This document shows, one piece after another, positions 23,412 to 32,152 of a DNA stretch of 64,000 bases. The stretch lies in the NCBI RefSeq assembly GCF_013359595.1, contig NZ_JABFMP010000021.1, forward strand, positions 1 to 64,000, in the 5' to 3' direction. The notes below the pieces were generated by a model. That model had not been told where the DNA came from and ran no database searches. It saw only the letters and a list, made by a program, of their open reading frames with translations. The number at the start of each line of letters is the position of its first letter. The first letter of the stretch is position 1. The position numbers and the translations under genes are program-made. This stretch comes from Pseudomonas sp. C1C7. GTDB taxonomy: Bacteria > Pseudomonadota > Gammaproteobacteria > Pseudomonadales > Pseudomonadaceae.

Positions 23412-24992
23412 ATGACCCTGATTCTTGGTCACAACTACATCGGCGGCCAGCGCAGCGGCCTGGGCAACGTCAAGCTGCAAAGCAGCGATGCCGAGACGGG
23501 CGAAGCGCTGCCCCATGATTTCATTCAAGCCACGGCCGAAGAGGTCGATGCCGCCGCCAAGGCTGCAGCCGCCGCGTACCCGGCCTATCGGGCCTTGAGC
23601 GCCGAACGCCGGGCGCAGTTTTTGGACGCGATCGCCAGTGAACTCGATGCGCTGGGCGATGACTTTGTGAGCATGGTGTGCCGAGAAACCGCCTTGCCGG
23701 CGGCGCGGATCATCGGTGAGCGCGGGCGCACCAGCGGCCAGATGCGTCTGTTCGCCAGCGTCCTGCGCCGTGGCGATTTCTACGGCGCGCGCATCGACCG
23801 CGCCTTGCCCGAGCGTCAGCCGCTGCCGCGTCCGGATCTGCGTCAGTACCGCATCGGCCTCGGCCCGGTGGCGGTGTTCGGCGCGAGCAATTTTCCCCTG
23901 GCATTTTCCACCGCCGGCGGCGACACCGCTGCCGCTCTGGCGGCCGGTTGCCCGGTGGTGTTCAAGGCCCACAGCGGCCACATGGCCACGGCCGAGCAGG
24001 TGGCCGATGCGATCATTCGCGCGGCGGAAAAAACTTCGATGCCCGCCGGTGTGTTCAACATGATCTACGGCGGCGGGGTTGGCGAGTTGCTGGTCAAGCA
24101 TCCGGCGATTCAGGCCGTGGGTTTCACCGGTTCGCTCAAGGGCGGCCGTGCACTGTGCGACATGGCCGCGGCTCGTGCGCAACCGATCCCGGTGTTTGCC
24201 GAAATGTCGAGCATCAACCCGGTGATCGTGCTGCCCCAGGCGTTGCAGGAACGCACGGAAACCATCGCCCGTGGCCTGTCGGCTTCGGTGGTTCAGGGCT
24301 GCGGCCAGTTCTGCACCAACCCTGGACTGGTGATCGGCATTCGTTCGCCGCAGTTCAGCGCGTTCCTTGCGCAATTGGCGGACATGATGGCCGATCAGCC
24401 GGCGCAAACCATGCTCAACGCCGGCACCTTGAGCAGCTATGGCAAGGGCTTGCAGAAGTTGCTGGATCATCCAGGTATCGAGCATCTGGCTGGCCAGTCG
24501 CAGCAAGGGCGCCAGGCGCAACCGCAATTGTTCAAGGCCGATGTCAGCCTGTTGATCGACGGCGACGAGGTGCTGCAGGAGGAAGTGTTCGGTCCGGCCA
24601 CGGTGGTGGTGGAAGTGGCGGATCAGGCGCAACTGAGCGCCGCGTTGAATGGCCTGCACGGTCAATTGACCGCGACGATCATTGGCGAACCGGCTGATTT
24701 CGAGCAGTTCGGCGAGCTGACGGCGTTGCTGGAACAGAAGGTCGGGCGGATCCTGCTCAATGGTTACCCGACCGGGGTCGAGGTCTGCGATTCGATGGTC
24801 CATGGCGGTCCGTACCCGGCGACCTCCGATGCGCGCGGTACTTCGGTCGGCACCCTGGCCATCGACCGCTTCCTGCGCCCGGTGTGTTTCCAGAACTACC
24901 CCGACAACCTGTTGCCGGACGCGCTGAAAAACGCCAACCCGCTGCGCATCCAGCGCCTGGTGGACGGCAAGCCCTCGCGCGACGCCCTCTAA
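23412..24992 (+). CDS. Alpha-ketoglutaric semialdehyde dehydrogenase (ALDH superfamily)
   Basis: 526 residues, the length of KGSADH types II/III. NAD(P) is bound around VFGASNFPLAFSTAGGDTAA. The general base is Glu264 (FAEMSSINP) and the catalytic cysteine Cys301 (GCGQFCTNPG). It oxidises 2,5-dioxovalerate to 2-oxoglutarate, the last step of non-phosphorylative pentose, glucarate and hydroxyproline routes. AGGAGCG lies eight bases before ATG 23412, immediately behind the FAH gene, so the two form one transcript. Confidence 0.92.
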   Translation: MTLILGHNYIGGQRSGLGNVKLQSSDAETGEALPHDFIQATAEEVDAAAKAAAAAYPAYRALSAERRAQFLDAIASELDALGDDFVSMVCRETALPAARIIGERGRTSGQMRLFASVLRRGDFYGARIDRALPERQPLPRPDLRQYRIGLGPVAVFGASNFPLAFSTAGGDTAAALAAGCPVVFKAHSGHMATAEQVADAIIRAAEKTSMPAGVFNMIYGGGVGELLVKHPAIQAVGFTGSLKGGRALCDMAAARAQPIPVFAEMSSINPVIVLPQALQERTETIARGLSASVVQGCGQFCTNPGLVIGIRSPQFSAFLAQLADMMADQPAQTMLNAGTLSSYGKGLQKLLDHPGIEHLAGQSQQGRQAQPQLFKADVSLLIDGDEVLQEEVFGPATVVVEVADQAQLSAALNGLHGQLTATIIGEPADFEQFGELTALLEQKVGRILLNGYPTGVEVCDSMVHGGPYPATSDARGTSVGTLAIDRFLRPVCFQNYPDNLLPDALKNANPLRIQRLVDGKPSRDAL

Positions 24993-25004
24993 CCGCAATC
25001 CCCC

Positions 25005-25097
25005 TGCAGGAGCGAGGCTTGCCCGCGAAGAGGCCGGTACATTCAACATGGATGTTGACCGGTACACCGTCTTCGCGGGCAAGCCTCGCTCCCACAG
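25005..25097. repeat. REP hairpin, GCGGGCAAGC family
   Basis: TGCAGGAGCGAGGCTTGCCC and GGGCAAGCCTCGCTCCCACA form the outer arms. The centre carries a second inverted pair, CCGGTACATTCAACAT and ATGTTGACCGGTACACC. It follows the aldehyde dehydrogenase stop by 13 bases. Confidence 0.88.
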
Positions 25098-25173
25098 GGA
25101 ATGCAGTCGCGCACGCGGATTGCAATCCACATTGAGCTATCATTGCGTCTTTCCCCTCCAAAGATCGACTGCC

Positions 25174-25467
25174 ATGACTGCTGTAACCGACACCTTGCTC
25201 CACGCCCTCGAACACTGCGGTATGGTGGAAATCGATGGGCTGCATGCCTTCGAATTCGCCCTCGATGAAGACGACAACCTGCACATCGAATGCATCGATG
25301 GCCGCAATGCACTGCACTGGGAATTCACCCCGGCGCAGATCCAGGCCGCCACTTTCGATCAATCCCTGCAAAGCTGGCTGATCAAGGGCAGCGACGGTGA
25401 GCATCGTCTGGTGTGCATCGGCGACGTCTTCAGCGGTGACAACGAAGACGATGACGCGGATGCCTAA
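25174..25467 (+). CDS. Small acidic protein of unknown function
   Basis: 97 residues, strongly acidic at the C terminus (GDNEDDDADA), with no signal or membrane segment. The sequence alternates short strands (MVEIDGLHAFEFALDEDDNLHIE) and looks like a small alpha/beta domain. The lactonase start codon lies inside the last six codons, so the two genes are translationally linked. I do not recognise a functional family. Confidence 0.8.
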   Translation: MTAVTDTLLHALEHCGMVEIDGLHAFEFALDEDDNLHIECIDGRNALHWEFTPAQIQAATFDQSLQSWLIKGSDGEHRLVCIGDVFSGDNEDDDADA

Positions 25468-26629
25468 GCTCTGGCCCCTGTTGATCGCCGGCAGCATCGG
25501 CGCGATGGGGATACAGGCCGCAGCCGCCGAAGACTGGCCATTGCTCGTCGGTACCTACACCGCCGGGCAAAGCCAGGGCATTTATCGCCTGAGTTTCGAC
25601 AGCGCCACCGGGCAGATCAGCCCCAAACCGCTGCAAGTGATCAAAAGCGAAAACCCGTCCTGGCTGACCCTGTCAAAGGATCAGCGACGCCTATACGTGG
25701 TCAACGAAAACGGCCCTGGCCAGGAAGATCCGGTAGGACGGGTCAGCAGTTACGCCATCGACCCCAAGAGCCATGAACTGCGCCTGATCAATCAGGTGCA
25801 GAGCCTGGGCAACGAGCCGACCCATTCCAGCCTCAGCCTTGATGCCGGCCATCTGTTCGTCAGCAACTACTCGGTGGCCGAAGATCCGGGCGGCACCCTG
25901 GCGGTGTTGCCGGTCGGTGCCGATGGCGCGCTCAAGCCAGTGGTGCAGATGAGCAGTCATCCGGCCAGCCGGGTCACTCCCGAGCGGCAGATGTCGGCCC
26001 ACGTGCACTCGACGATCCCGTCGCCGGACGGCCGCTATGTGTTTTCCAACGACCTGGGGGCGGACAGGGTGTTCGTCTACCGTTTTGACCCCAAGGCCAA
26101 TCCCGACCTGCCATTGACCCCGGCGACCCCGGCCTTCGTGCAGCTGCCACCCGGCAGCGGTCCCCGGCATCTGTTGTTCAGCGCCGATGGCAAGCATGCC
26201 TGGCTGACCATGGAAATGAGCGCACAGGTGGCGGTGTTCGACTATCGCGACGGCACGCTTGAACAGACGCAAATGGTCGATCTGGCGGCCGGTCAACCGG
26301 TGTCGGACAAGGCCGCTGCCGCGCTGCACGCTTCGAAGGATGGCAAATTCCTCTATGTCAGCAACCGTGGCACCGCCAATCAGCTGCTGGTTTTCGCCAT
26401 CGACCCGGCAACCGGGCATCTCAGGGAGCTGCAACGGCGAGCGGTGGAGGGGGATCATCCGCGGGAATTCAGCCTCGATCCCACGGGCAAGTTCCTGTTG
26501 ATCGCCAATCAGAAAAGCAACGCGATCGTCGTCATCGAGCGTGACGTGAAGTCCGGTCTACTGGGCAAAACCGTGCAGAAATTGCCGATGGATGCCCCGA
26601 GCGATCTGAAATTCCTGCTGCGACAATAG
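25451..26629 (+). CDS. Exported lactonase, 7-bladed propeller (YbhE/Pgl-like)
   Basis: About 392 residues. The signal peptide MPKLWPLLIAGSIGAMGIQA with AAAAED at the cleavage site indicates the periplasm, unlike cytosolic 6-phosphogluconolactonase YbhE. The rest is a seven-bladed propeller with typical elements LVGTYTAGQSQGIY, NPSWLTLSKDQRRLYVVNE, HVHSTIPSPDGRYVFSNDLG and GPRHLLFSADGK. Starts at 25451 or 25460 are both possible. A role in opening aldonolactones from periplasmic sugar oxidation would feed the adjacent pentonate pathway; this link is inference. Confidence 0.82.
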   Translation: MTRMPKLWPLLIAGSIGAMGIQAAAAEDWPLLVGTYTAGQSQGIYRLSFDSATGQISPKPLQVIKSENPSWLTLSKDQRRLYVVNENGPGQEDPVGRVSSYAIDPKSHELRLINQVQSLGNEPTHSSLSLDAGHLFVSNYSVAEDPGGTLAVLPVGADGALKPVVQMSSHPASRVTPERQMSAHVHSTIPSPDGRYVFSNDLGADRVFVYRFDPKANPDLPLTPATPAFVQLPPGSGPRHLLFSADGKHAWLTMEMSAQVAVFDYRDGTLEQTQMVDLAAGQPVSDKAAAALHASKDGKFLYVSNRGTANQLLVFAIDPATGHLRELQRRAVEGDHPREFSLDPTGKFLLIANQKSNAIVVIERDVKSGLLGKTVQKLPMDAPSDLKFLLRQ

Positions 26630-26632
26630 ACC

Positions 26633-26657
26633 GCAGGCCTCGGTTTATGGGGCCTGC
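26633..26657 (+). terminator. Hairpin after the lactonase gene
   Basis: GCAGGCC (26633-26639) and GGCCTGC (26651-26657) pair perfectly around an 11-base loop, followed by AGCTTTC. The T run is weak, so termination efficiency is uncertain. Confidence 0.5.
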
Positions 26658-26784
26658 AGCTTTCTATCAATAAGGCTGATATTTAGTAATGCTACAAAGC
26701 ATTTCAAGGCTTCGTTCCACGAGGCGTAAGTTTGCTTCACGGCCCAACCGGGCAAGCAAGCCAACTGACTTCGAGGAATACCCC

Positions 26785-26964
26785 ATGAATTTCAATCTCT
26801 TCTCCGTAATCGCCGCTTCCGCCATCTCGGCTTCCGTTGCCCTGCCTGCCAGCGCCAACGTCGAAGTCAGCGACAAGAAATCCCACACCCAGAGCTACAC
26901 CCAGAAATACCTGCAACAGAGCGCCAACTTCTACGCCGCACTGGACCACAAAGCCCAGCACTGA
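26785..26964 (+). CDS. Small exported protein of unknown function
   Basis: 59 residues from ATG 26785, with GAGGA eight to twelve bases upstream. A signal peptide (NLFSVIAASAISASVALPASA) leaves a mature chain of about 34 polar residues (NVEVSDKKSHTQSYTQKYLQ). A helical, possibly amphipathic mature peptide is likely. It is free-standing and followed by a 71-base hairpin. It resembles the other small exported protein at 53063 in design, not in sequence. Confidence 0.65.
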   Translation: MNFNLFSVIAASAISASVALPASANVEVSDKKSHTQSYTQKYLQQSANFYAALDHKAQH

Positions 26965-26985
26965 AATTGCCTTCCTGCACCTGAT

Positions 26986-27056
26986 ATGCAGGAGCGAAGT
27001 CACTTGCCGACAGGGACCCGACCCCTGGAAAGCCTAAAGTGATGTCGCTCCTGCAT
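26986..27056. repeat. Long hairpin with 20-base arms
   Basis: Arms at 26986-27005 (ATGCAGGAGCGAAGTCACTT) and 27037-27056 (AAGTGATGTCGCTCCTGCAT) pair at 18 of 20 positions. An inner pair, CAGGGACCC with ACCCCTG, lies in the loop. It resembles REP elements in size but belongs to neither main family here. Confidence 0.75.
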
Positions 27057-27170
27057 AGCTCATTTCCGACAGTATTAAATGGCCATTAAGGTATCGCTTG
27101 ATATCACCTTGCCGCCCGTTTAAATTTGACGCGGGTTTATTGACTCCTTCTCTGGACAAGGATTGACAAT

Positions 27171-27296
27171 ATGGCAATGCGTCTGGCCGTGGTGCTGCTG
27201 TTTCTCTATTCCACCCCGATTCTTTCCGCTGCCGCCCCCATTTCCGGGGAGCCCGAGGCTGCCTTCGAGCGCTTGATGAGCTTTATCGATGACTGA
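27171..27296 (+). CDS. Very small exported peptide (41 residues)
   Basis: The reading frame starts ATGGCAATGCGTCTGGCC and encodes a signal-like segment (RLAVVLLFLYSTPILSAAA) followed by an acidic tail with PEAAFERLMSFIDD. AAGGA stands about 10 bases upstream. No homologue is known to me and the ORF is short, but the signal peptide followed by a plausible mature tail favours a real gene. Confidence 0.5.
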   Translation: MAMRLAVVLLFLYSTPILSAAAPISGEPEAAFERLMSFIDD

Positions 27297-27411
27297 GATA
27301 GTCTCGTTTAATGATCAACGCCGGTGATATTCGCTATAGACAGCCGTTGTTGGTGATAGGTGCTTTTTTGACCGATTCTGTGGACTCTGAAACATGCCCA
27401 CGGAGTTCACC

Positions 27412-27624
27412 ATGGCCAGCGCAATCATCACTTCTGCCAAACACGGCGCCTATGTGGCCATCGGTCTTTACCTGGTCATGGTGCTGGTTATCAGCCTTTC
27501 GCCGCAATCGCAGCAAACCTTCGAGCCACCGATCCAGGTCGCCCATCCCGGCATCCAGTTTGAACACCGCGCCAATCAGGCCGTGGCAGATCAGGCTGAC
27601 TTCTCGGGGGTTGGCGGAGCATGA
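27412..27624 (+). CDS. Small membrane protein of unknown function
   Basis: 70 residues from ATG 27412 (GGAG seven bases upstream; ATG 27394 is also in frame). One membrane helix (YVAIGLYLVMVLVISLS, about 14-30) is followed by a polar tail of about 40 residues. Its stop overlaps the start of the next small gene in ATGA, a strong sign that both are translated. Confidence 0.65.
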   Translation: MASAIITSAKHGAYVAIGLYLVMVLVISLSPQSQQTFEPPIQVAHPGIQFEHRANQAVADQADFSGVGGA

Positions 27625-27878
27625 ATCGTTGCAAGCTCTTGATCATCGCCTTCCTGGCATTCATCACTAACGGATTTTCCCTGCTGGGAATCGGGCAGGG
27701 CTCGATAGGTGGGGTAGCGCGAGCCATGGAAGCCAATCACAACATGGCGCGCAACATCGAGACAGCCAAGGCCATGGGCATGCTGGCCGGCAACCCGCCG
27801 AGCAAATCCGATAGCGGGTTTTTCGGACCGTTCACCATCGATTGCTCGGTGGTGGGGATGTGCGAAATCCTGGCGTAG
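27621..27878 (+). CDS. Small exported or membrane-anchored protein of unknown function
   Basis: 85 residues. An N-terminal hydrophobic segment (KLLIIAFLAFITNGFSLLGIG) acts as a signal or anchor. The tail contains two cysteines (DCSVVGMCEILA) that could form a disulfide or bind metal outside the cytoplasm. It is coupled to the preceding membrane protein by a four-base overlap. No family recognised. Confidence 0.65.
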   Translation: MNRCKLLIIAFLAFITNGFSLLGIGQGSIGGVARAMEANHNMARNIETAKAMGMLAGNPPSKSDSGFFGPFTIDCSVVGMCEILA

Positions 27879-27917
27879 ACAAATGTCCCCTGCGGCAGCT
27901 CCTACAGGGGATCGTGG

Positions 27918-28514
27918 TTATTTCTTCATGATGGACGTGAACAGGTCTGACGTCAGGAACCGCTCCAGCCATTGCTGTAATCGCTGATAAGGCGTCTGCG
28001 CAAACCACTCGCGATCGACATGGGCGAATTGCCGTACGAACGGCATCAACGCCACATCCGCCAGACTTGGATGGTCGGCCAGCAGATACTCGCGATCCGC
28101 CAGCAACTCATCCAGCTTGCGCAACCACAGCTCACCCTCGGCCCGATAAGCCTCCATCGGTTGCTCGGGATAACGCTCGGCGTACTTGTAGCGATTTAGA
28201 TGCACCTTGAATGTCTGATCGTTTTCTTCGATCAGTGCCCAGATGCGACCCCCGTTGTCAGGATCAGCCTTGAGCAACCAGTCCTGCGGATCGTTCTGCG
28301 CCAAAGCCCAGCGCATGATTTCCAGGCTTTCATCGATCACCCGGCCGTCGACGCTGAGCACCGGAACGGTGCCCTTGCTCGACAGCGCCAGCATTTCGGC
28401 GGGCTTGGCCTTGAGGCTGACTTCGACGATGTCCAGGGCGATGCCCGAATAACGCAAGGCCATGCGCGCCCGCATGGCGTAAGGGCAGCGGCGGAAGGAA
28501 TAGAGGGTGATCAT
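27918..28514 (-). CDS. Glutathione S-transferase family protein
   Basis: 198 residues with a thioredoxin-fold N domain (about 1-75) and a helical C domain. The N terminus MITLYSFRRCPYAMRARMAL carries a CPYA active-site motif as in glutaredoxin-2-like and omega-class GSTs, and SKGTVPVLSV supplies the cis-proline. This predicts thiol-transferase or dehydroascorbate-type chemistry more than classical conjugation. It overlaps the end of sbcC by four bases and is therefore the last gene of the sbcD-sbcC transcript. Confidence 0.88.
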   Translation of the reverse strand: MITLYSFRRCPYAMRARMALRYSGIALDIVEVSLKAKPAEMLALSSKGTVPVLSVDGRVIDESLEIMRWALAQNDPQDWLLKADPDNGGRIWALIEENDQTFKVHLNRYKYAERYPEQPMEAYRAEGELWLRKLDELLADREYLLADHPSLADVALMPFVRQFAHVDREWFAQTPYQRLQQWLERFLTSDLFTSIMKK

Positions 28515-31500
28515 TTCACCTCCAGGGTGCTCAGGCCGTTGCCCTGGCGTTGCACCTGAATCTGCACCGGAATCCGCTCATGCATTTCCTGTACGTGGGA
28601 GATCACCGCGACCTTGCGCCCCTGAGCCTGCAAGCCGTCGAGGGCGTCCATGGCCAGTTGCAGGGATTCGGGGTCGAGGCTGCCGAAGCCTTCGTCGATG
28701 AACAGCGATTCGATTTTCAGCGTGCTCGACGCCATCGACGCCAGGCCCAAAGCCAGGGCCAACGACACCAGGAAAGTCTCGCCGCCGGACAACGAATGCA
28801 CCGAACGCAGTTCGTCGCCCATCTCGGTGTCCATCACCAGCAGCCCGAGCATGCTGCCGCCGCGCTTAAGGCGATAGCGGCGCACCAGCTGGCGCAACTG
28901 CACGTTGGCGTGATGCACCAGCAAGTCGAGGTTGTAGGCCTGGGCGATCTTGCGGAAGGTGTCGCCGGTGGCCGAGCCGATCAAGGCATTCAGGCGCGCC
29001 CAGCGTTGGTACTCGGCATAGGCTTCGGCGATCTGCTGCGCCAGGGCCTGGTTGGCGTTCCGCCGGCGCTGATCCTCGGCCTGTTCGGCACGCAGCTCGG
29101 CGCAGGCCTGTTCGCTGACAACGCATTGTTGTTGCAGGTCGATGAGGGCGGTCGCGAGTTGTTCGGCGTCGAGGTTGCCGTTGTGCTGCGCCTGGTGCTC
29201 CTGCAAACGCTTGTCGCGTTCCTGCACCAGCACGCTGGCCTGTTCGATGGCTTTTTCACTGTTCTGCAAGCGCTGGCGCAGTTCGCTGACCTGAGCGTCA
29301 TTGACGTGCAGCAAATCTTCGAGACCACCGTCATCCAGCTCCGGATGACCGGCGCGCCAGTCGGCGATCTTGCCGGCGAGCTCGCCCGCTTCGCCTTCCA
29401 ACGCCTGCTGGCGCTCCTGTTGGGCCTTGAGTTCGGCGCTGATTTGCACCCGCTGCGTGACGACGTCCTGCAAGGACTGCGCGGTGGTGCTCTCGGCGTT
29501 GCGGGCGCTGTCGACGTCCCGTTCCAGTTGCTGCTGCCATTGCTCGGCGCTGGCGTGTTCGCCGAGCAATTGGCCGAGGGTCTGCTGGCTTGCCTGTTGC
29601 TGTTCGGCCAGTGCAGTGAACTGCTGCTCGGCGGCTTGCAGCTGCTGCACCCGGGCCAGTTGACGGTCCTGTTCCTTGTCCAGGGTTTGCTGACGCTGTT
29701 GTTGCTCGGCCAGTTCTTCTTTCTGCTGTTCGAGCTGCGCCAGACGCTCGCTGATCTGCCGGTCGAGTTGCAGGAAGGTCGCGGCCGGTTCGCTGCGTAG
29801 CGCTTGCAGGGTTTCGTCCGGCAACAGGCTGGCGAAGGCGTTGAGTTCTTCGTCCAGGCGCTGGCGGTCGTTGCGCAGCTCACGCTGTTGATTGTCCAGC
29901 TGTTGCGCTGCCTGCTGATGCGCGGACTCCGCCTGGCGCAGTTGCTGGGTCAGGCGCGCGGCGTCCTGTTGCAGGGTGAGCAGGGCGGATTGCCGCTGCT
30001 CATCCTGAGTGATGCTCTGGTTCAGCTGGCTGTTTTGCCGGGCCAGCCAGGTATCGCGCTGAGCGGCGTCCTGATCCATTAGCGATGCGCTCAACGGATG
30101 AGCTTCAAGGCTCGGGGTCAGGGCCTGACGCTGACTCGCCAACTGGTCCTGCTGTTGCAGCAGTTCCTTTTGCTGGGCAATCACGCCACCGACTTCGGCG
30201 CGCAATTCCAGGAGCTTTTCCTTGAGCAGGTCGACGACTTTCTGCGCGTTGGCCTGTTCGCTTTCATCGAAGCGACCGAGGCTTTGCAGCAGCGCTTCGG
30301 GCTGATGATAGGGATGCTCGCTGCTGCCGCAGACAGGGCACGGCTGATCGTCCTGCAACTGCGCGCGCAACTCCTCGACACTGGCACTGCGGGCCAGACG
30401 CTGGCGCTCCAGCAGCTCGCGGGTGACGTTGAGGGTTTGCTCGGCGACGCTCAGTTCGTTCTTGGTCTTGACCCCGTCCTGGGTCAGGCGCTCGCGTTCC
30501 TGTTGCGCGGTGAGCTGGCGCTGTTGCAGCTCGGCATCGCGCTTGTCCAGTTCCTGCTGGCTGGCCCACAGGCGAGTCAGGTCTTCGATGGCCCGCAGTT
30601 GTTTGCGATTGTCCTGCAGCAGGGTGCCGAGAATGCCGATCTGCTCGGCGACGGCGTCCGGCTCGGCATCGGCTTCCTTGAACAGCACTTCCAGCTGCTG
30701 CTTTTGCGCGGTGAGGGCTTGTGCGGCGGTGGCGGCATTCTGTTCCAGGCTGGCCAGTTCCGCCTGGCCCTGATTCAGGCGATTGCCAGTCAGCATCAGC
30801 TGTTGCAGGCGATCGCGGTAGGCGCTCCAGGCATCGCTCAGGGGCGCCAGATGGGCGCTTTGTTCCAGTTCCACGGCGATGCGCTGCAGGTGTTCGGCGA
30901 CCTGGGTTTGCCGTTCCTGCAAGGTTTGAATGGTGCTCTTGCCCTCGTTGCTGGCCTGCTCGGCTGTTTGCCTGGTTCCGGCGCTCTGCGCGGTGTCCTT
31001 GGCGAGGCGGGCGAGGGTGCTTTGCGTATCGAAGGCCTGACGCAGCAAGGGCGCGCTGTCGGTTTGCCGTTGCTGCGCTTCACTGAGTGCGGTTCGGCTG
31101 GCGCCCAGCTGTTGCTCGAGTTGCGTCTGACGTTCGGCGAGTTCGCCATGCTGCAAGGTCTGTTGGGCGATCTGTGCCGCCAACGGGGTCAGCAGCGCAT
31201 CGATCTGCGCCTTGCGGGCGAACTGGTGCCGTTGCGGCGCCAGTTGTTCCAGGCGGGTCAGCTTCAGGCGTTCGCCGCCCAGGCCTTGCCAGTGGTTCTG
31301 GGCCGATTGCAGTTGCTCGCTGGCGCTGTGTTGCGCGTCCTGCAGTTCCCGCAGGGCCTTGAGCCAGGTGTTCTGCAATTCGAGCTGTTTGAGTTGCGCC
31401 TGCTGTACCTTGAGCTGCTGTTGTGCACTGCTGAAGCGCTCATCCAGCTCCGCCCGGGCTTCCGGCGCCAGGGGCGTGACGCCGCTGGCCTGATCCTGCA

Positions 31501-32152
31501 GCAGCTTGTGGGCTTCGCGGGCTTCCTTGGTCTTGTCGAAGGCGCGACGGCCCAGACGGGTATAGAGCGCGGTGTCGGTGAGCTTTTCCAGCAGCTCGCT
31601 GCGGTCGTTGTCGTCGGCCTTGAGGAAGGCGCTGAATTCGCTCTGCGCCAGCAGCACGGCGCGGGTGAACTGTTCGAAGTTCAGGCCCAGGACTGCTTCG
31701 ATGCGGGTCTTGAATTCGGTCTTCTGACTGGCCAGCAGTTGATCCTGGTCGATGTCGCGCAAGCTCTGGCGACTGGCCTGCAAGCGGCCGGCGGCCTTGT
31801 CCCGGGCGCGGTTGGCTTCCCAGCGCGCGCGATAGCGGCGGCCGTCGATGCCGACAAAATCCACTTCGGCAAAACCGTCGCCGGTGCCGCGGCGCAGCAG
31901 CGTGCGCGGGTCGTCGGTGTTGATGTCACCGTCTACGTCTGGCGATTTCGCCGATCCCTGCACGCTCTTCAGGCGTGGCACGGTGCCGAACAGCGCCAGG
32001 CACAAGGCGTCGAGCAGGGTGCTTTTGCCCGCGCCAGTGGGCCCGGTGATGGCGAACAAACCGGCGCTGGCCAGCGGTTCGGCGGTGAAATCGATTTCGA
32101 AAGGGCCGGCCAGGGAGGCGAGGTTTTTCAGGCGAATGGCGAGGATTTTCAT
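28511..32152 (-). CDS. sbcC: Exonuclease subunit SbcC (SMC-like ATPase)
   Basis: 1213 residues. Walker A is GPTGAGKS (37-44). The long coiled coils run from about 180 to 1000, broken by the zinc hook CPVCGSSEHPYH. The ABC signature is SLSGGETFLVSLALALG and Walker B SLFIDEGFGSLDPESL. SbcCD processes DNA hairpins, double-strand breaks and protein-blocked ends. The coding sequence is very rich in Q and E codons, which gives long open frames on the opposite strand. It overlaps sbcD by four bases. Confidence 0.97.
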   Translation of the reverse strand: MKILAIRLKNLASLAGPFEIDFTAEPLASAGLFAITGPTGAGKSTLLDALCLALFGTVPRLKSVQGSAKSPDVDGDINTDDPRTLLRRGTGDGFAEVDFVGIDGRRYRARWEANRARDKAAGRLQASRQSLRDIDQDQLLASQKTEFKTRIEAVLGLNFEQFTRAVLLAQSEFSAFLKADDNDRSELLEKLTDTALYTRLGRRAFDKTKEAREAHKLLQDQASGVTPLAPEARAELDERFSSAQQQLKVQQAQLKQLELQNTWLKALRELQDAQHSASEQLQSAQNHWQGLGGERLKLTRLEQLAPQRHQFARKAQIDALLTPLAAQIAQQTLQHGELAERQTQLEQQLGASRTALSEAQQRQTDSAPLLRQAFDTQSTLARLAKDTAQSAGTRQTAEQASNEGKSTIQTLQERQTQVAEHLQRIAVELEQSAHLAPLSDAWSAYRDRLQQLMLTGNRLNQGQAELASLEQNAATAAQALTAQKQQLEVLFKEADAEPDAVAEQIGILGTLLQDNRKQLRAIEDLTRLWASQQELDKRDAELQQRQLTAQQERERLTQDGVKTKNELSVAEQTLNVTRELLERQRLARSASVEELRAQLQDDQPCPVCGSSEHPYHQPEALLQSLGRFDESEQANAQKVVDLLKEKLLELRAEVGGVIAQQKELLQQQDQLASQRQALTPSLEAHPLSASLMDQDAAQRDTWLARQNSQLNQSITQDEQRQSALLTLQQDAARLTQQLRQAESAHQQAAQQLDNQQRELRNDRQRLDEELNAFASLLPDETLQALRSEPAATFLQLDRQISERLAQLEQQKEELAEQQQRQQTLDKEQDRQLARVQQLQAAEQQFTALAEQQQASQQTLGQLLGEHASAEQWQQQLERDVDSARNAESTTAQSLQDVVTQRVQISAELKAQQERQQALEGEAGELAGKIADWRAGHPELDDGGLEDLLHVNDAQVSELRQRLQNSEKAIEQASVLVQERDKRLQEHQAQHNGNLDAEQLATALIDLQQQCVVSEQACAELRAEQAEDQRRRNANQALAQQIAEAYAEYQRWARLNALIGSATGDTFRKIAQAYNLDLLVHHANVQLRQLVRRYRLKRGGSMLGLLVMDTEMGDELRSVHSLSGGETFLVSLALALGLASMASSTLKIESLFIDEGFGSLDPESLQLAMDALDGLQAQGRKVAVISHVQEMHERIPVQIQVQRQGNGLSTLEVK

